In this document: positions 1-8,083 of the stretch, piece by piece
Numbering within the stretch: position 1 is the stretch's first letter
Layout of the letters: each line of letters starts with the position of its first letter
Assembly (NCBI GenBank): GCA_017430675.1
Contig: JAFRMM010000012.1
Location: 1-24,066, forward strand
Direction: 5' to 3'
Origin: Prevotella sp.
GTDB taxonomy: Bacteria > Bacteroidota > Bacteroidia > Bacteroidales > Bacteroidaceae
Length of the DNA stretch: 24,066 bases
Position numbers and translations under genes: made by a program
Notes under the pieces: model-generated
What the model saw: the letters and a program-made list of their open reading frames with translations, nothing else
Databases searched by the model: none
What the model was told of the DNA's origin: nothing

Positions 1-216
1 CTCGACCACTACACGCTGAGTGTCTGTCTGGCACACCAACTGTACTACACCTACGACTATAAGTCTATTGATTCGACGGCGTTCCCCAACAACTTCGACG
101 AGGGCTACGAGCAGAGCGGCTTCCACAAATACACCGGCTGGGGCAACTGGCTCCGCATGAACGAGCAATCACTTGGCCACAACCCGCAGTGTGGTGGTGG
201 CGGGGCATTGGAATGA
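1..216 (+). CDS. 3' end of an unrecognised protein gene (5' truncated)
   Basis: An open frame runs from base 1 to a TGA at 214-216 and gives the last 71 residues of a protein. The fragment is rich in Tyr, Asn, Gly and Trp (for example YYTYDYKS and YTGWGNWLRMNEQSLG) and ends in a Gly-rich tail, CGGGGALE. I do not recognise a family. The composition would fit a secreted or outer-membrane protein, but no motif settles this. The stop codon overlaps the left arm of a terminator hairpin, which supports this being a true gene end. The gene converges on the hydrolase gene on the opposite strand. Confidence 0.55.
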   Translation, partial: LDHYTLSVCLAHQLYYTYDYKSIDSTAFPNNFDEGYEQSGFHKYTGWGNWLRMNEQSLGHNPQCGGGGALE

Positions 217-247
217 AAAGAGCCACACGGATTTGTGTGGCTCTTTT
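216..247. terminator. Bidirectional rho-independent terminator
   Basis: A perfect 13-bp inverted repeat, AAAAGAGCCACAC, a 6-nt loop (GGATTT), then GTGTGGCTCTTTT. The A-run on the left and T-run on the right let it work in both directions. It lies exactly between two convergent stop codons (216 on plus, 249 on minus), so both genes probably share it. Confidence 0.88.
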
Positions 248-248
248 C

Positions 249-1307
249 TTAGAAGTTCTTCCTGACGCCCTGCCATTCAGGGAATTTCATCTTCAGGTAC
301 TCGTCATCGAGGAAGAGGGCGGACTGTCCCACCTGGCCCTTCAACTGCCAGTCGAGCCACTTCACCACGGCCTTGGCATAGTTGCCGCCATACTTCTCGT
401 AATAGGTACCGCTGTGGCCGTCCTTCGAGTTCAGCATCACCACAGGGATATTGTCGGCAATGCGCTCGTAATCCTTCTGGGCATTGGCGTAGGCGATGTC
501 GCCAGGGCCACCGATCATATAGAACATCGGGGTGTGGAGGTTCTTCAGTGACTCCTTCGTCGAGCCCATCATCTCCATATCGCCAATACCCGAGTTCAGC
601 ATCACACAAGTCTTGATGCGGGGATCGTAGGCCACGCCCAACACCTGGGCGCCACCGCACGACTGTCCCATCGCTGCCACGTGGTCGAGATCCAGGCAAT
701 GATAGTACTCCGAGCCAGCAGTGGCATTCTGTTCTATCAGCCAGTCGAGCACCTCTAATAACATCTTAGGGTAAGTTCTGAAGACAGGAGCCTCTGGCTG
801 CTTCTTGGCCTTCTTGGCTTTCTTCAGGGCCTCTTCGCGCTGTTTGGCCTGCTGCTCTTGTTGAGCCTGACGCTCTTCGGGAGTCATGGGCAGGATATTC
901 TCGCCGTTGGCCATGATCACCTCGCCCTTGGTCTCAGGATATGCCGACTTCAGCACGCCCCGCCACTGCGCCATCACGTCCTCCTCATCGTAAGGGCCGA
1001 TGGCTGCTGCCACATAGCCGTAGGAAGCCACCTCGCTCAACAAGAGGCGCATCTCCACATTGTTGTTGAAACAGGCACCGTTGGCATACACGATCACGGG
1101 CAGGGCACCCTTTTGCGCCACTACCTCCTTCAGGTTCTGAGGACGATACATCGTAAAGCCAGGACAGGAGGCATCACCCACTACTTCCGACTTGTACGGA
1201 CCCGTACCACCTTCTTCCACTACCTGTTTCTGAACTGTCTGGGCATTCGTCAGCCTCACACTTGCAGCGATCATCACCGCCATCATTACTAATTTCTTCA
1301 TATTCAT
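249..1307 (-). CDS. Secreted alpha/beta-hydrolase (dienelactone/PETase-like fold)
   Basis: 352 aa. An N-terminal signal peptide (about residues 1-22, ending in TNA) predicts export. The body reads as an alpha/beta-hydrolase of the PET-hydrolase/chlorophyllase-like group: VIVYANGACF near residue 71 suits the oxyanion region, and GQSCGG (214-219) is the nucleophile elbow with Ser216. Likely triad partners are Asp270 (GGPGD) and His298 (DGHSG). The substrate is unknown; ester or carbohydrate-ester cleavage in the periplasm is inferred from the fold. An odd feature is a charged low-complexity insert at about 143-172, rich in Gln, Glu, Lys and Ala, between the early strands and the nucleophile elbow. 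The start could be M1 or M3 (MKKLVMM). The gene is divergent from the SusC-like gene and has its own promoter. Confidence 0.82.
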   Translation of the reverse strand: MNMKKLVMMAVMIAASVRLTNAQTVQKQVVEEGGTGPYKSEVVGDASCPGFTMYRPQNLKEVVAQKGALPVIVYANGACFNNNVEMRLLLSEVASYGYVAAAIGPYDEEDVMAQWRGVLKSAYPETKGEVIMANGENILPMTPEERQAQQEQQAKQREEALKKAKKAKKQPEAPVFRTYPKMLLEVLDWLIEQNATAGSEYYHCLDLDHVAAMGQSCGGAQVLGVAYDPRIKTCVMLNSGIGDMEMMGSTKESLKNLHTPMFYMIGGPGDIAYANAQKDYERIADNIPVVMLNSKDGHSGTYYEKYGGNYAKAVVKWLDWQLKGQVGQSALFLDDEYLKMKFPEWQGVRKNF

Positions 1308-1332
1308 TTATGGTTTATCGTTATTGTTGGTG

Positions 1333-1364
1333 CAAAGATACGAATAAGTAAGAACAACACCAAA
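1333..1364 (-). promoter_or_regulatory. Bacteroidota-type promoter for the hydrolase gene
   Basis: Read on the minus strand, TTTG (1361-1364) is followed after exactly 20 nt by TATCTTTG (1333-1340). This matches the Bacteroidota sigma-70 pattern TTTG / TAnnTTTG. The start codon lies about 26 nt downstream. Confidence 0.8.
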
Positions 1365-1383
1365 TTAAATCTTGGTTAATTTG
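1361..1383. promoter_or_regulatory. Dyad between divergent promoters (candidate operator)
   Basis: A perfect inverted repeat, CAAATTAA (1361-1368), 7 nt, TTAATTTG (1376-1383). The left arm contains the -33 TTTG of the hydrolase promoter, and the right arm ends at or next to the -33 region of the SusC-like promoter. A dimeric regulator bound here could block or control both promoters. The regulatory role is inferred from position and symmetry only. Confidence 0.45.
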
Positions 1384-1414
1384 TTGGTAGTCTCAATTAT
1401 TATCCATATCTTTG
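1384..1414 (+). promoter_or_regulatory. Bacteroidota-type promoter for the susC/susD-like pair
   Basis: TTG (1384-1386), 20 nt, then TATCTTTG (1407-1414). It lies 31 nt upstream of the SusC-like start codon and back-to-back with the hydrolase promoter. Confidence 0.75.
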
Positions 1415-1445
1415 CAGCAGATTTATCTAAAGCAATAACAACAGT

Positions 1446-4400
1446 ATGAATCATCAAATCAAAAGAGCCTCGATAACCTTGCTTTTGTCCGTGTTCTGCT
1501 TTGCAGTTTATGCTCAGAAGACAATCACGGGTACAGTGAAGGATGCTACAGGTGAGCCCATGATTGGTGTAAGCGTACTCGTTGACGGAACCGCCATCGG
1601 TGGTGTGACCGACTTCGATGGTAACTTCTCCCTCAAGGACGTTCCGGAGAACGGTGTCCTGAAGATCTCTTACATCGGTTATAAGGATCAGAAGATCACC
1701 GTAGTCGGAAATAGCATTTTTAACATCACCATGCAGGAAGACGCTGCAGCCCTTGATGAGATCGTGGTTGTGGGTTATGGTACGATGAAGAAGAAGGACT
1801 TAACAGGTTCTGTTGCCAGTGTGAAGACCGAAGACATTCAGAAAGTAGCAGGTGCTGATGCTCTGTCTGCTATGCAGGCTAAGGTTCCAGGCGTTGACCT
1901 CCAGCAGAGTGGCAATGGTGAGGCCGGTGCCAGTGTAAGCATGACCATCCGTGGGAACCGTTCACTGTTGGCTGGCAACGACCCACTGGTAATCGTTGAC
2001 GGTGTGGAATACGGCTCACCACTCGACATCCCTGCCACCGACATCGAGTCGATGGACATCCTGAAGGATGCTGCCTCTACCGCCATCTATGGCACCAAGG
2101 GTGCTAACGGTGTCATTCTGATTACCACCAAACGTGGTAAGGCTGGTAAGAGTTCTGTTACCTTCAATGGTTATCTGTCATTTAATAGTGCAACTGGTAT
2201 CGTAAAGTCCATGTATGGTGACAAGGAGGTTCAGCGCCTGATTGACAAGAAAAACTATGAGAATGCCGCAAGCAACAACTGGAACTTCACCAATACCGCT
2301 ACTCCTGCTGACGTGCTGACCTTCCAGTTGGAAGATGGTACAGAAACCCTCTCCATCTACAATGACAAGTCTTATACCGACTGGCTCGACATGATCCTTG
2401 GCAATAGCGTATCCCAGAATTACGAAGTAACTGTTCAGGGTGGTAACGAGAAGACCAACTTCAATATCTCCGTATCTGCCATGGACGATAAGGGTCTGCT
2501 GAAGGGCGATGAATACAACCGTTATACAGGCCGTGCCTACATCGACCATCAGATCAATAAGATTGTGAAGGTAGGTGCCAGCCTTTCATACGCTTACAAG
2601 AGCAATGACAAACGTTCCGGTGATGAATCCAATCAGGAATTCAACCAGGCACAGAAGATGACGACCATCACTCACGCCTATCTGAGCGACGGCAGCATCA
2701 ATGCCACACCAAACCCTTGGTATTCAGCCCACTGTTCTCCTCTGCTCAACGAGGATGACGCTTATCAGAAAAATATCGAAAGCAGCCGTTTCTTCGGTAG
2801 TGCTTACCTGCAGTTGAATCCCATTAGGGCCATGACCCTGAAGTCTCAGTTCACGCTTGACCGCAGCACATCGCGCACTGGAGAGTATCAGGACTTTGAG
2901 AGCCAGGTACGCTACCAGTCGCCTCACACTACTTATATCAGCAACGACCGTAGCACCAATACCAGGTTCGTATGGCAGAACACCGCCAACTATAACAAGG
3001 AGATTGACAGGCACAACCTGACTTTCCTGCTCGGTCACGAAATGTCACAGAGCGTGAAGGAGACCAGCAGCATTTCAGGTGATGCAGGTTCTGAGAGTTA
3101 CAAGACCAGTTCATTCTACGATGTCAGCAAGAGTGCCAATCCTACCGTTTCTACTGGTTATGTGAAGACTTCCATGCTCTCTTTCTTCGGACGTGTCAAC
3201 TACTCTTACGATGGCAAGTATCTCCTGCAGACCTCAATCCGTGCTGATGGTTCTTCAGTACTCGCAGAAGGTCATAAGTGGGGCTATTTCCCCTCTGTCA
3301 GCGCAGGTTGGCGTATCTCGGAAGAGCGTTTCATGGCTGGAACCAAGTCTTGGCTCGACAATTTGAAGTTCCGCGTATCTTGGGGCCTTTCTGGTAATGC
3401 CGCCATTAATGCTTATCAGACACTGGCAACCATTTCTTCTATCGTTCCTAACTCAACAGAGAAGGCTCCGATGGCAATGGCTAACCCTGAGTTGACTTGG
3501 GAAAAGACTGCCGCACTTGACTTCGGTCTCGACTTTGCATTTGCCAATGGTCGAATCTATGGTAGCATTGACTACTATAAGAGCAACACCTACGATCTGT
3601 TGTACTATAAAACCGCACCTGCTTCATCAGTATATACAAGCACCATCTCTAACGTTGGTAAGACCAAGGGGAGCGGTCTTGAGATGTCCCTCAGTGCAAT
3701 ACCCGTTAAGATCAAGGATTTTACTTGGGATCTGGGCGTAACAGCCACCTTCGCCAAAGACGAAGTTGAAGAACTGGCCGACGGTATCGAGCAGGTTGTT
3801 AGCGGTACTTCTATCCTGAAGGTTGGAGAGCCTGTATCAGCATACTATGGCTACGATATGGACGGCTGCTGGGGTATTGGAGAGTTCGACCAGTACATGG
3901 CTGCCCACCCCAACTTCGAGAAACCTCAGGCTGACTACGGCGATCCTGGTACACCAAAGGTTATTGATGTCAACGGTGACAACAAGATTGACGATAGCGA
4001 CAAGATTATCTACAACCGTAGTCCGAAGGCCATCCTCGGTCTGAGCACCTCATTCACCTATCAGGACTTCTCACTGAGCATTCAGACGATGGCCCGTCTC
4101 GGTGGCTATCTGAACTATAGTGGCTATGGCCTCTATCGCTATGACAACGCCAACTGGGGTGACCTGAGTTATTGGACACCTGAGAATACAGGTGCAGACA
4201 TCCCTTCACCAGGTGCTATGGGTGCTACGCCGACTCTCTATATGAGTTTCATACAGATTCAGAAGGCTGACTACTTCAAGATTAAGGATATCACACTATC
4301 ATACAATCTTCCGAAGAACATCGTGAAGAAGGCATTCATCAGCAATGCACGTATATACTGTTCCCTGAAAAACTACTTCACCTTCAGCCACTTCGACAAC

Positions 4401-4478
4401 TACGATCCAGAGCGTGGCGGTTCTGTGAACTTCCCGCTCATGAAGCAGGCTGTAATAGGTCTTCATGTTACTTTTTAA
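1446..4478 (+). CDS. SusC/RagA-family TonB-linked outer-membrane transporter
   Basis: 1010 aa, a normal length for the family. In order: signal peptide (1-23, cut after VYA), a carboxypeptidase-D-like regulatory domain (about 26-98, with ITGTVKDATGEPMIGVSV and the FDGNFSL turn), the conserved LDEIVVVGYG segment (103-112), a plug domain, and a 22-stranded beta-barrel ending in Phe (GLHVTF). An Asp-rich DVNGDNKIDDSDK stretch near residue 840 resembles a calcium loop and is common in this family. With its SusD partner it should import an oligosaccharide or peptide across the outer membrane, using TonB energy. The substrate cannot be read from the sequence. The SusD-like gene follows after 13 nt, so the two form one operon. 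Confidence 0.95.
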   Translation: MNHQIKRASITLLLSVFCFAVYAQKTITGTVKDATGEPMIGVSVLVDGTAIGGVTDFDGNFSLKDVPENGVLKISYIGYKDQKITVVGNSIFNITMQEDAAALDEIVVVGYGTMKKKDLTGSVASVKTEDIQKVAGADALSAMQAKVPGVDLQQSGNGEAGASVSMTIRGNRSLLAGNDPLVIVDGVEYGSPLDIPATDIESMDILKDAASTAIYGTKGANGVILITTKRGKAGKSSVTFNGYLSFNSATGIVKSMYGDKEVQRLIDKKNYENAASNNWNFTNTATPADVLTFQLEDGTETLSIYNDKSYTDWLDMILGNSVSQNYEVTVQGGNEKTNFNISVSAMDDKGLLKGDEYNRYTGRAYIDHQINKIVKVGASLSYAYKSNDKRSGDESNQEFNQAQKMTTITHAYLSDGSINATPNPWYSAHCSPLLNEDDAYQKNIESSRFFGSAYLQLNPIRAMTLKSQFTLDRSTSRTGEYQDFESQVRYQSPHTTYISNDRSTNTRFVWQNTANYNKEIDRHNLTFLLGHEMSQSVKETSSISGDAGSESYKTSSFYDVSKSANPTVSTGYVKTSMLSFFGRVNYSYDGKYLLQTSIRADGSSVLAEGHKWGYFPSVSAGWRISEERFMAGTKSWLDNLKFRVSWGLSGNAAINAYQTLATISSIVPNSTEKAPMAMANPELTWEKTAALDFGLDFAFANGRIYGSIDYYKSNTYDLLYYKTAPASSVYTSTISNVGKTKGSGLEMSLSAIPVKIKDFTWDLGVTATFAKDEVEELADGIEQVVSGTSILKVGEPVSAYYGYDMDGCWGIGEFDQYMAAHPNFEKPQADYGDPGTPKVIDVNGDNKIDDSDKIIYNRSPKAILGLSTSFTYQDFSLSIQTMARLGGYLNYSGYGLYRYDNANWGDLSYWTPENTGADIPSPGAMGATPTLYMSFIQIQKADYFKIKDITLSYNLPKNIVKKAFISNARIYCSLKNYFTFSHFDNYDPERGGSVNFPLMKQAVIGLHVTF

Positions 4479-4491
4479 TGAGGAATAAGGA

Positions 4492-6630
4492 ATGATGATG
4501 ACAACTATGATAAAGAAAGGCAGATGGTGGATGGGAGCCGCAATTCTTACTATTCACCTTTCTATCCTCACTTCTTGTAGTGACTTCCTGAAGGAGGAAA
4601 ACAAGACCGGTGAGACTGCCGACGTGGTATATAACACTGTATCAGGTATCGACGGACTGATCACCTCTGCCTACTGTTACACTCACGGTTGGTGGGGTAA
4701 AGAGCCTTCACTTGGCTTGGCAGAATGTGGTTCCGACCTGTTCTATTTCGGTTACGACAACAAGCAAAAGTCCATGCTTAAGTATGACATCTCTGCCGGG
4801 GCTCTTGGCAACAACGTAGCCGACAACCCATGTTTAGATGAGTACTGGGAGATGTTCTACGCTGGTATAGACGTATGTAACAACGCTCTGAAATACGTGC
4901 CCGAGTGTACCGTTATCGACGAGAACAAGAAGACGGCCTATCTGGCTGACGCTTACTTTCTCCGTGCACTGTACTACTCGCAGATGGTAGCCATTTGGGG
5001 ACCGATTCCTTACAATGCAGAGCCTGTCAGTGCTCTTAACAACGGGCCCGTACGTATTCCTGAGAACGAGATCTACGGACACATTCTCGACGACTTGAAA
5101 CTCGCCATGCAGAACTACAAGCAGGCCAATATCATGACAGCCAACGCTGCTACAGCCACAGGCCGTGCTTACTACTACTCGGCCGAGGCTCTCTATGCTC
5201 GCGTTGCCCTCTATGCCGCCTCATGGCTGGGTGCCGGCAGCGTAGACGGTTATGGCAACCTCTATACAGAAGCACTGAATGCCGCTACTGATGTTATCAA
5301 CAACTCGGGCGCCAGATTCTACAGCCGGTTCAGCGACACTTGGAACATGAATAACGAGGAGGCGACCATCAACACAGAAAACCTTTTTGCCGTTCATTAC
5401 AGCAACAATCTCTCTGCCGGTCGCGACAACTGCGTACCTTACCGCTTTAGCGACGAGGGTACTGGTCAGTACAACACTCTCATTACCCGTACAGGTTATG
5501 ACCGTCAGGGTGGTAGCGTATCCTTGCTGATGTACGTATCCATGTGGAACAACGGTGCTGATGATCTCGGCGGCAACGGTCAGAAAGACACCCAGGTATT
5601 CTTCCGTATGGCAGCAGGTAAGACTACTATTCAGAGTAAGATGACAGGCGAGGACATTGAGTGCGGTAAGTACTACTCTCCTTATGGACGCGGATTCACC
5701 CGCTACCTGCCTTCACTCTATCTCTGGAAGATTCTGGACGAAATAAAAGAGACCGACCAGCGTTACAACGCTACACTGCTCACCAGTTATCGCATTCCTT
5801 ACGAGTTGTCACAGAACGCCAGGAACTATCCTAAGATGGGCGATCAGGTGTTCAAGGACTATGACGAGGCTTATCTGGAGGACGGTAACTACTTCAACGG
5901 TGGCGGCATCGCTATCCTTTACAGCATCCTCGATGGAAACTCTGCTGAGGGGAAGGCTCTCCAAGCCGAGGCCAAGGACAAGTATCGTCTGCAGTTCGCT
6001 TTCGGTGGTGACATCCCCGTTTACACCAGTGGCGACCCCGCAACAGCATTACCGACCGAAGGTGGTAAGGCTAAGAGTGATGTCTATGGCGATGACCGTT
6101 ATAAGAATGAAAAGATCGAAGGGCGTCGTTCATATCCTGGTCTCAAAAAGTTCCTCGACGATCAGTACGACACCAACTATCCCACTCACGACGTGAGTTA
6201 TCGCGACATCATGGTGCTCCGTCTGGCTGAGATGTACCTCATCAAGGCTGAGGCTGAACTCGCTACTGGGGGCAATGCCCTGGCTACCATCAACCAACTG
6301 CGCACTGCCCGTGCCATCAGTGGCAAAGACAATACCATCAGCGGCAGCGTTGACATCGAGACCATCCTAAGGGAACGTGCCCTGGAACTCTGCGGTGAAT
6401 ATCAGCGCTGGTTCGACCTGAAACGTACACACACACTCATCAGTCATGTGAAGGCTTACAACGCACAGGCTTCCGGCAACATCGACATAAAGCACTACTA
6501 CCGTCCTATTCCTCTGAGCGAACTGGAGTCAGTAACCAACCGTACTTCTATATCCGTTTCTCAGGATGCTAACGGTGTGCTCCAATATACTTCTACTGCG
6601 GAAGGCATGTGGCAGAACCCTGGATATTAA
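4492..6630 (+). CDS. SusD/RagB-family outer-membrane lipoprotein
   Basis: 712 aa. A signal peptide with lipobox (LTSC, Cys29) predicts a lipoprotein on the outer membrane. The N-terminal part has the usual TPR-like helical features (LADAYFLRALYYSQMVAIWG near residues 150-170). The C-terminal SusD domain is clear: MYLIKAEAELATG, RERALELCGEYQRWFDLKR, and the terminal WQNPGY. It should form the lid of the SusC-like pore encoded just upstream and bind the substrate. It is longer than the roughly 500-600 aa usual for the family. Three ATGs in a row make the exact start uncertain by 2 codons. No glycoside hydrolase, peptidase or surface glycan-binding gene follows, so this is an orphan pair. Confidence 0.94.
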   Translation: MMMTTMIKKGRWWMGAAILTIHLSILTSCSDFLKEENKTGETADVVYNTVSGIDGLITSAYCYTHGWWGKEPSLGLAECGSDLFYFGYDNKQKSMLKYDISAGALGNNVADNPCLDEYWEMFYAGIDVCNNALKYVPECTVIDENKKTAYLADAYFLRALYYSQMVAIWGPIPYNAEPVSALNNGPVRIPENEIYGHILDDLKLAMQNYKQANIMTANAATATGRAYYYSAEALYARVALYAASWLGAGSVDGYGNLYTEALNAATDVINNSGARFYSRFSDTWNMNNEEATINTENLFAVHYSNNLSAGRDNCVPYRFSDEGTGQYNTLITRTGYDRQGGSVSLLMYVSMWNNGADDLGGNGQKDTQVFFRMAAGKTTIQSKMTGEDIECGKYYSPYGRGFTRYLPSLYLWKILDEIKETDQRYNATLLTSYRIPYELSQNARNYPKMGDQVFKDYDEAYLEDGNYFNGGGIAILYSILDGNSAEGKALQAEAKDKYRLQFAFGGDIPVYTSGDPATALPTEGGKAKSDVYGDDRYKNEKIEGRRSYPGLKKFLDDQYDTNYPTHDVSYRDIMVLRLAEMYLIKAEAELATGGNALATINQLRTARAISGKDNTISGSVDIETILRERALELCGEYQRWFDLKRTHTLISHVKAYNAQASGNIDIKHYYRPIPLSELESVTNRTSISVSQDANGVLQYTSTAEGMWQNPGY

Positions 6631-6673
6631 TATTCATCAGAATCTGCATAGACAATGTAGATTTTCTTCATAA

Positions 6674-6838
6674 ACTGATAAAAAGGCGTACCTTTGCAGC
6701 CGATTCATTTTTCAGTTCTACGACACGGCAAAAACAGACTATATTGCCTCTGTCTGTAAGGATGTTGACTGGGAGCGGCTTGCTATTGTTTCGTTTGAGC
6801 ACGTCGGGGTCACAGGAATTACTGTGCTTGTGAAGTGA
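6674..6838 (+). other. Open frame without a start codon (possible gene remnant)
   Basis: Between a TAA at 6671-6673 and a TGA at 6836-6838 the frame stays open for 54 codons with no ATG. It reads like protein near its end (TDYIASVCKDVDWERLAIVS, then FEHVGVTGITVLVK). A TACCTTTG promoter-like box lies at 6689-6696 but has no clear -33 partner. The 3' end overlaps the last bases of the AraC-type gene on the opposite strand. It could be a decayed gene end or chance. I recognise no family. Confidence 0.2.
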
Positions 6839-7907
6839 AGTCAACGGGGGAGCAGCCTACTTCCTGCTTGAAGATTTTCTGGAAGTGGGTACGACTGAAG
6901 CCGCAGTGGTCGGCAACGGCCTCGTTGGTCCACTCGGGGTGGGCGCGAAGCACACGCTTAGCCTCCTCGATGCGGAGGGTGGTAATCCAGCGGGTAAACG
7001 AGTTGTGACGCGAGGCCTTCACCCAGGCCGTGAGTTGGTAGCGGGGGATGTTCATCGCGCTGGCAGCCACAGAACTGGTGATGCCAGCCTTCAGGTGGCC
7101 TCCCGTAGCCATCCAGTGCTCCACGGCGCTACTGACGTGTTGCATCGCATCAGAGGTGAATGGAGAGGGGGCACTCTGCTCGGCATTCTCCTCGGCCTCG
7201 CGCACCCGCTTCATATCGTTGCTCAGGAAATAGCGCACGAAGCAGAACCACATCATGAAGATGCCCCAGAAGAATGCCAGACCGTAGATGATAAGTAGGA
7301 TGTTGGGGCCGAAGATAAAGACGGGCACGAACACCGCCATGAGTCCGGTAACACCGATGGCGTGCTTGATCCACTGCGTCAGTCCGCGGCGCTCGCGATC
7401 GTAGTAGTTCTCGATGGCTGCCTCCATGCGCTGCAGTTCGCGGAACTCCATCATACTGTAGTATATCTGCATGGCGGCATAGACGATGCCCAAGGCGACT
7501 TCCGTCCAGCGCACGCGCTCCGACAGTTGTTCCAGTGGGTGCCCGTCTGTATAGACGGCCACAGCGAGTACGACGCATACCAGCAGCGACACCATCGGCC
7601 ACAGCCACCGCTCGAAGGTGGTCAGACGGCCCTGTCGTTGCAGGTTGAGTATCGTGAGGCTCATCAGTCCCGAGGCGGGCAGCAACAGCGCCAGATTTAC
7701 CAGCACCGCCTGTATCACGCCCATCGTCCGAAGCCCAGTAATGTACTGGATCAGGAACTGTAGCCCGATGAGTGCCAGTGCCCCCGTCATGAGCCAGCGC
7801 GAACGGTTATACACCTCGTCGCGCCTCACACGTTCGGGCATCAGCAGGATGAGTGCCGAACACATAAGCACCATCAGCACTACGATGGAAAACTGCAATT
7901 CTTTCAT
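6819..7907 (-). CDS. Membrane-embedded AraC-family transcriptional regulator
   Basis: 362 aa from the ATG at 7907 (MKELQFSIVV). The frame extends to an ATG at 7946, but that start adds 13 residues reaching towards the repeat array and looks less natural. The first 230 residues or so hold about seven hydrophobic segments (for example SIVVLMVLMCSALILLM, GVIQAVLVNLALLLPASG and ILLIIYGLAFFWGIFMMW). The C-terminal hundred residues are an AraC-type double helix-turn-helix (IPRYQLTAWVKASRHNSF, RIEEAKRVLRAH, then NEAVADHCGFSRTHFQKIFK). A DNA-binding domain tethered to the inner membrane suggests a sensor of an envelope or membrane-soluble signal. It faces away from an array of TAGATACACCT repeats, which are its most likely binding sites. 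Confidence 0.88.
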   Translation of the reverse strand: MKELQFSIVVLMVLMCSALILLMPERVRRDEVYNRSRWLMTGALALIGLQFLIQYITGLRTMGVIQAVLVNLALLLPASGLMSLTILNLQRQGRLTTFERWLWPMVSLLVCVVLAVAVYTDGHPLEQLSERVRWTEVALGIVYAAMQIYYSMMEFRELQRMEAAIENYYDRERRGLTQWIKHAIGVTGLMAVFVPVFIFGPNILLIIYGLAFFWGIFMMWFCFVRYFLSNDMKRVREAEENAEQSAPSPFTSDAMQHVSSAVEHWMATGGHLKAGITSSVAASAMNIPRYQLTAWVKASRHNSFTRWITTLRIEEAKRVLRAHPEWTNEAVADHCGFSRTHFQKIFKQEVGCSPVDFTSQAQ

Positions 7908-7960
7908 TTCGGTGGCGAAGTTAATAATAATCGCGCAAACTGCCAAATAAAATGCCCAAA

Positions 7961-8032
7961 AGTGTATCTAATCGTCGAATAGATACACCTAATTTGACGA
8001 ATAGATACACCTTTGCGAGAATAGATACACCT
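7961..8032. repeat. Array of TAGATACACCT repeats, candidate regulator-binding sites
   Basis: Three direct copies of GAATAGATACACCT have their AGATACACCT cores at 7981, 8003 and 8023, that is 22 and 20 bp apart, or about two helical turns. A fourth, inverted copy (GTGTATCTA, 7962-7970) forms a perfect 9-bp inverted repeat with the first direct copy across 9 bp. The array lies between the AraC-type gene and the promoter of the adhesin unit. Its last copy overlaps the place of the -33 box. This is the layout of activator sites at a promoter that cannot fire unaided. The identity of the binding protein is inferred from adjacency. Confidence 0.72.
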
Positions 8033-8050
8033 CGTTTCCCTTCTTTTTCT

Positions 8051-8058
8051 TATCTTTG
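8051..8058 (+). promoter_or_regulatory. -7 box of the adhesin operon promoter, no canonical -33 box
   Basis: TATCTTTG is a perfect Bacteroidota -7 element, 26 nt upstream of the first start codon. Twenty nt further up, where TTTG is expected, the sequence is ACAC, inside the third repeat copy. This suggests a dependence on an activator bound to the repeats. Confidence 0.72.
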
Positions 8059-8083
8059 TCGTCGATCAACATTCATACGAGAA

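Noticed and set aside
6609..6833. 74-aa plus-strand open frame after susD
   Set aside because: It begins inside the susD-like gene in another frame and shows no domain. A different frame (6674-6838) looks more protein-like and is listed instead.
7961..8032. Repeat array read as a CRISPR
   Set aside because: Repeats are only 10-14 bp, spacers about 8 bp, and one copy is inverted. The position at a promoter fits regulator sites instead.
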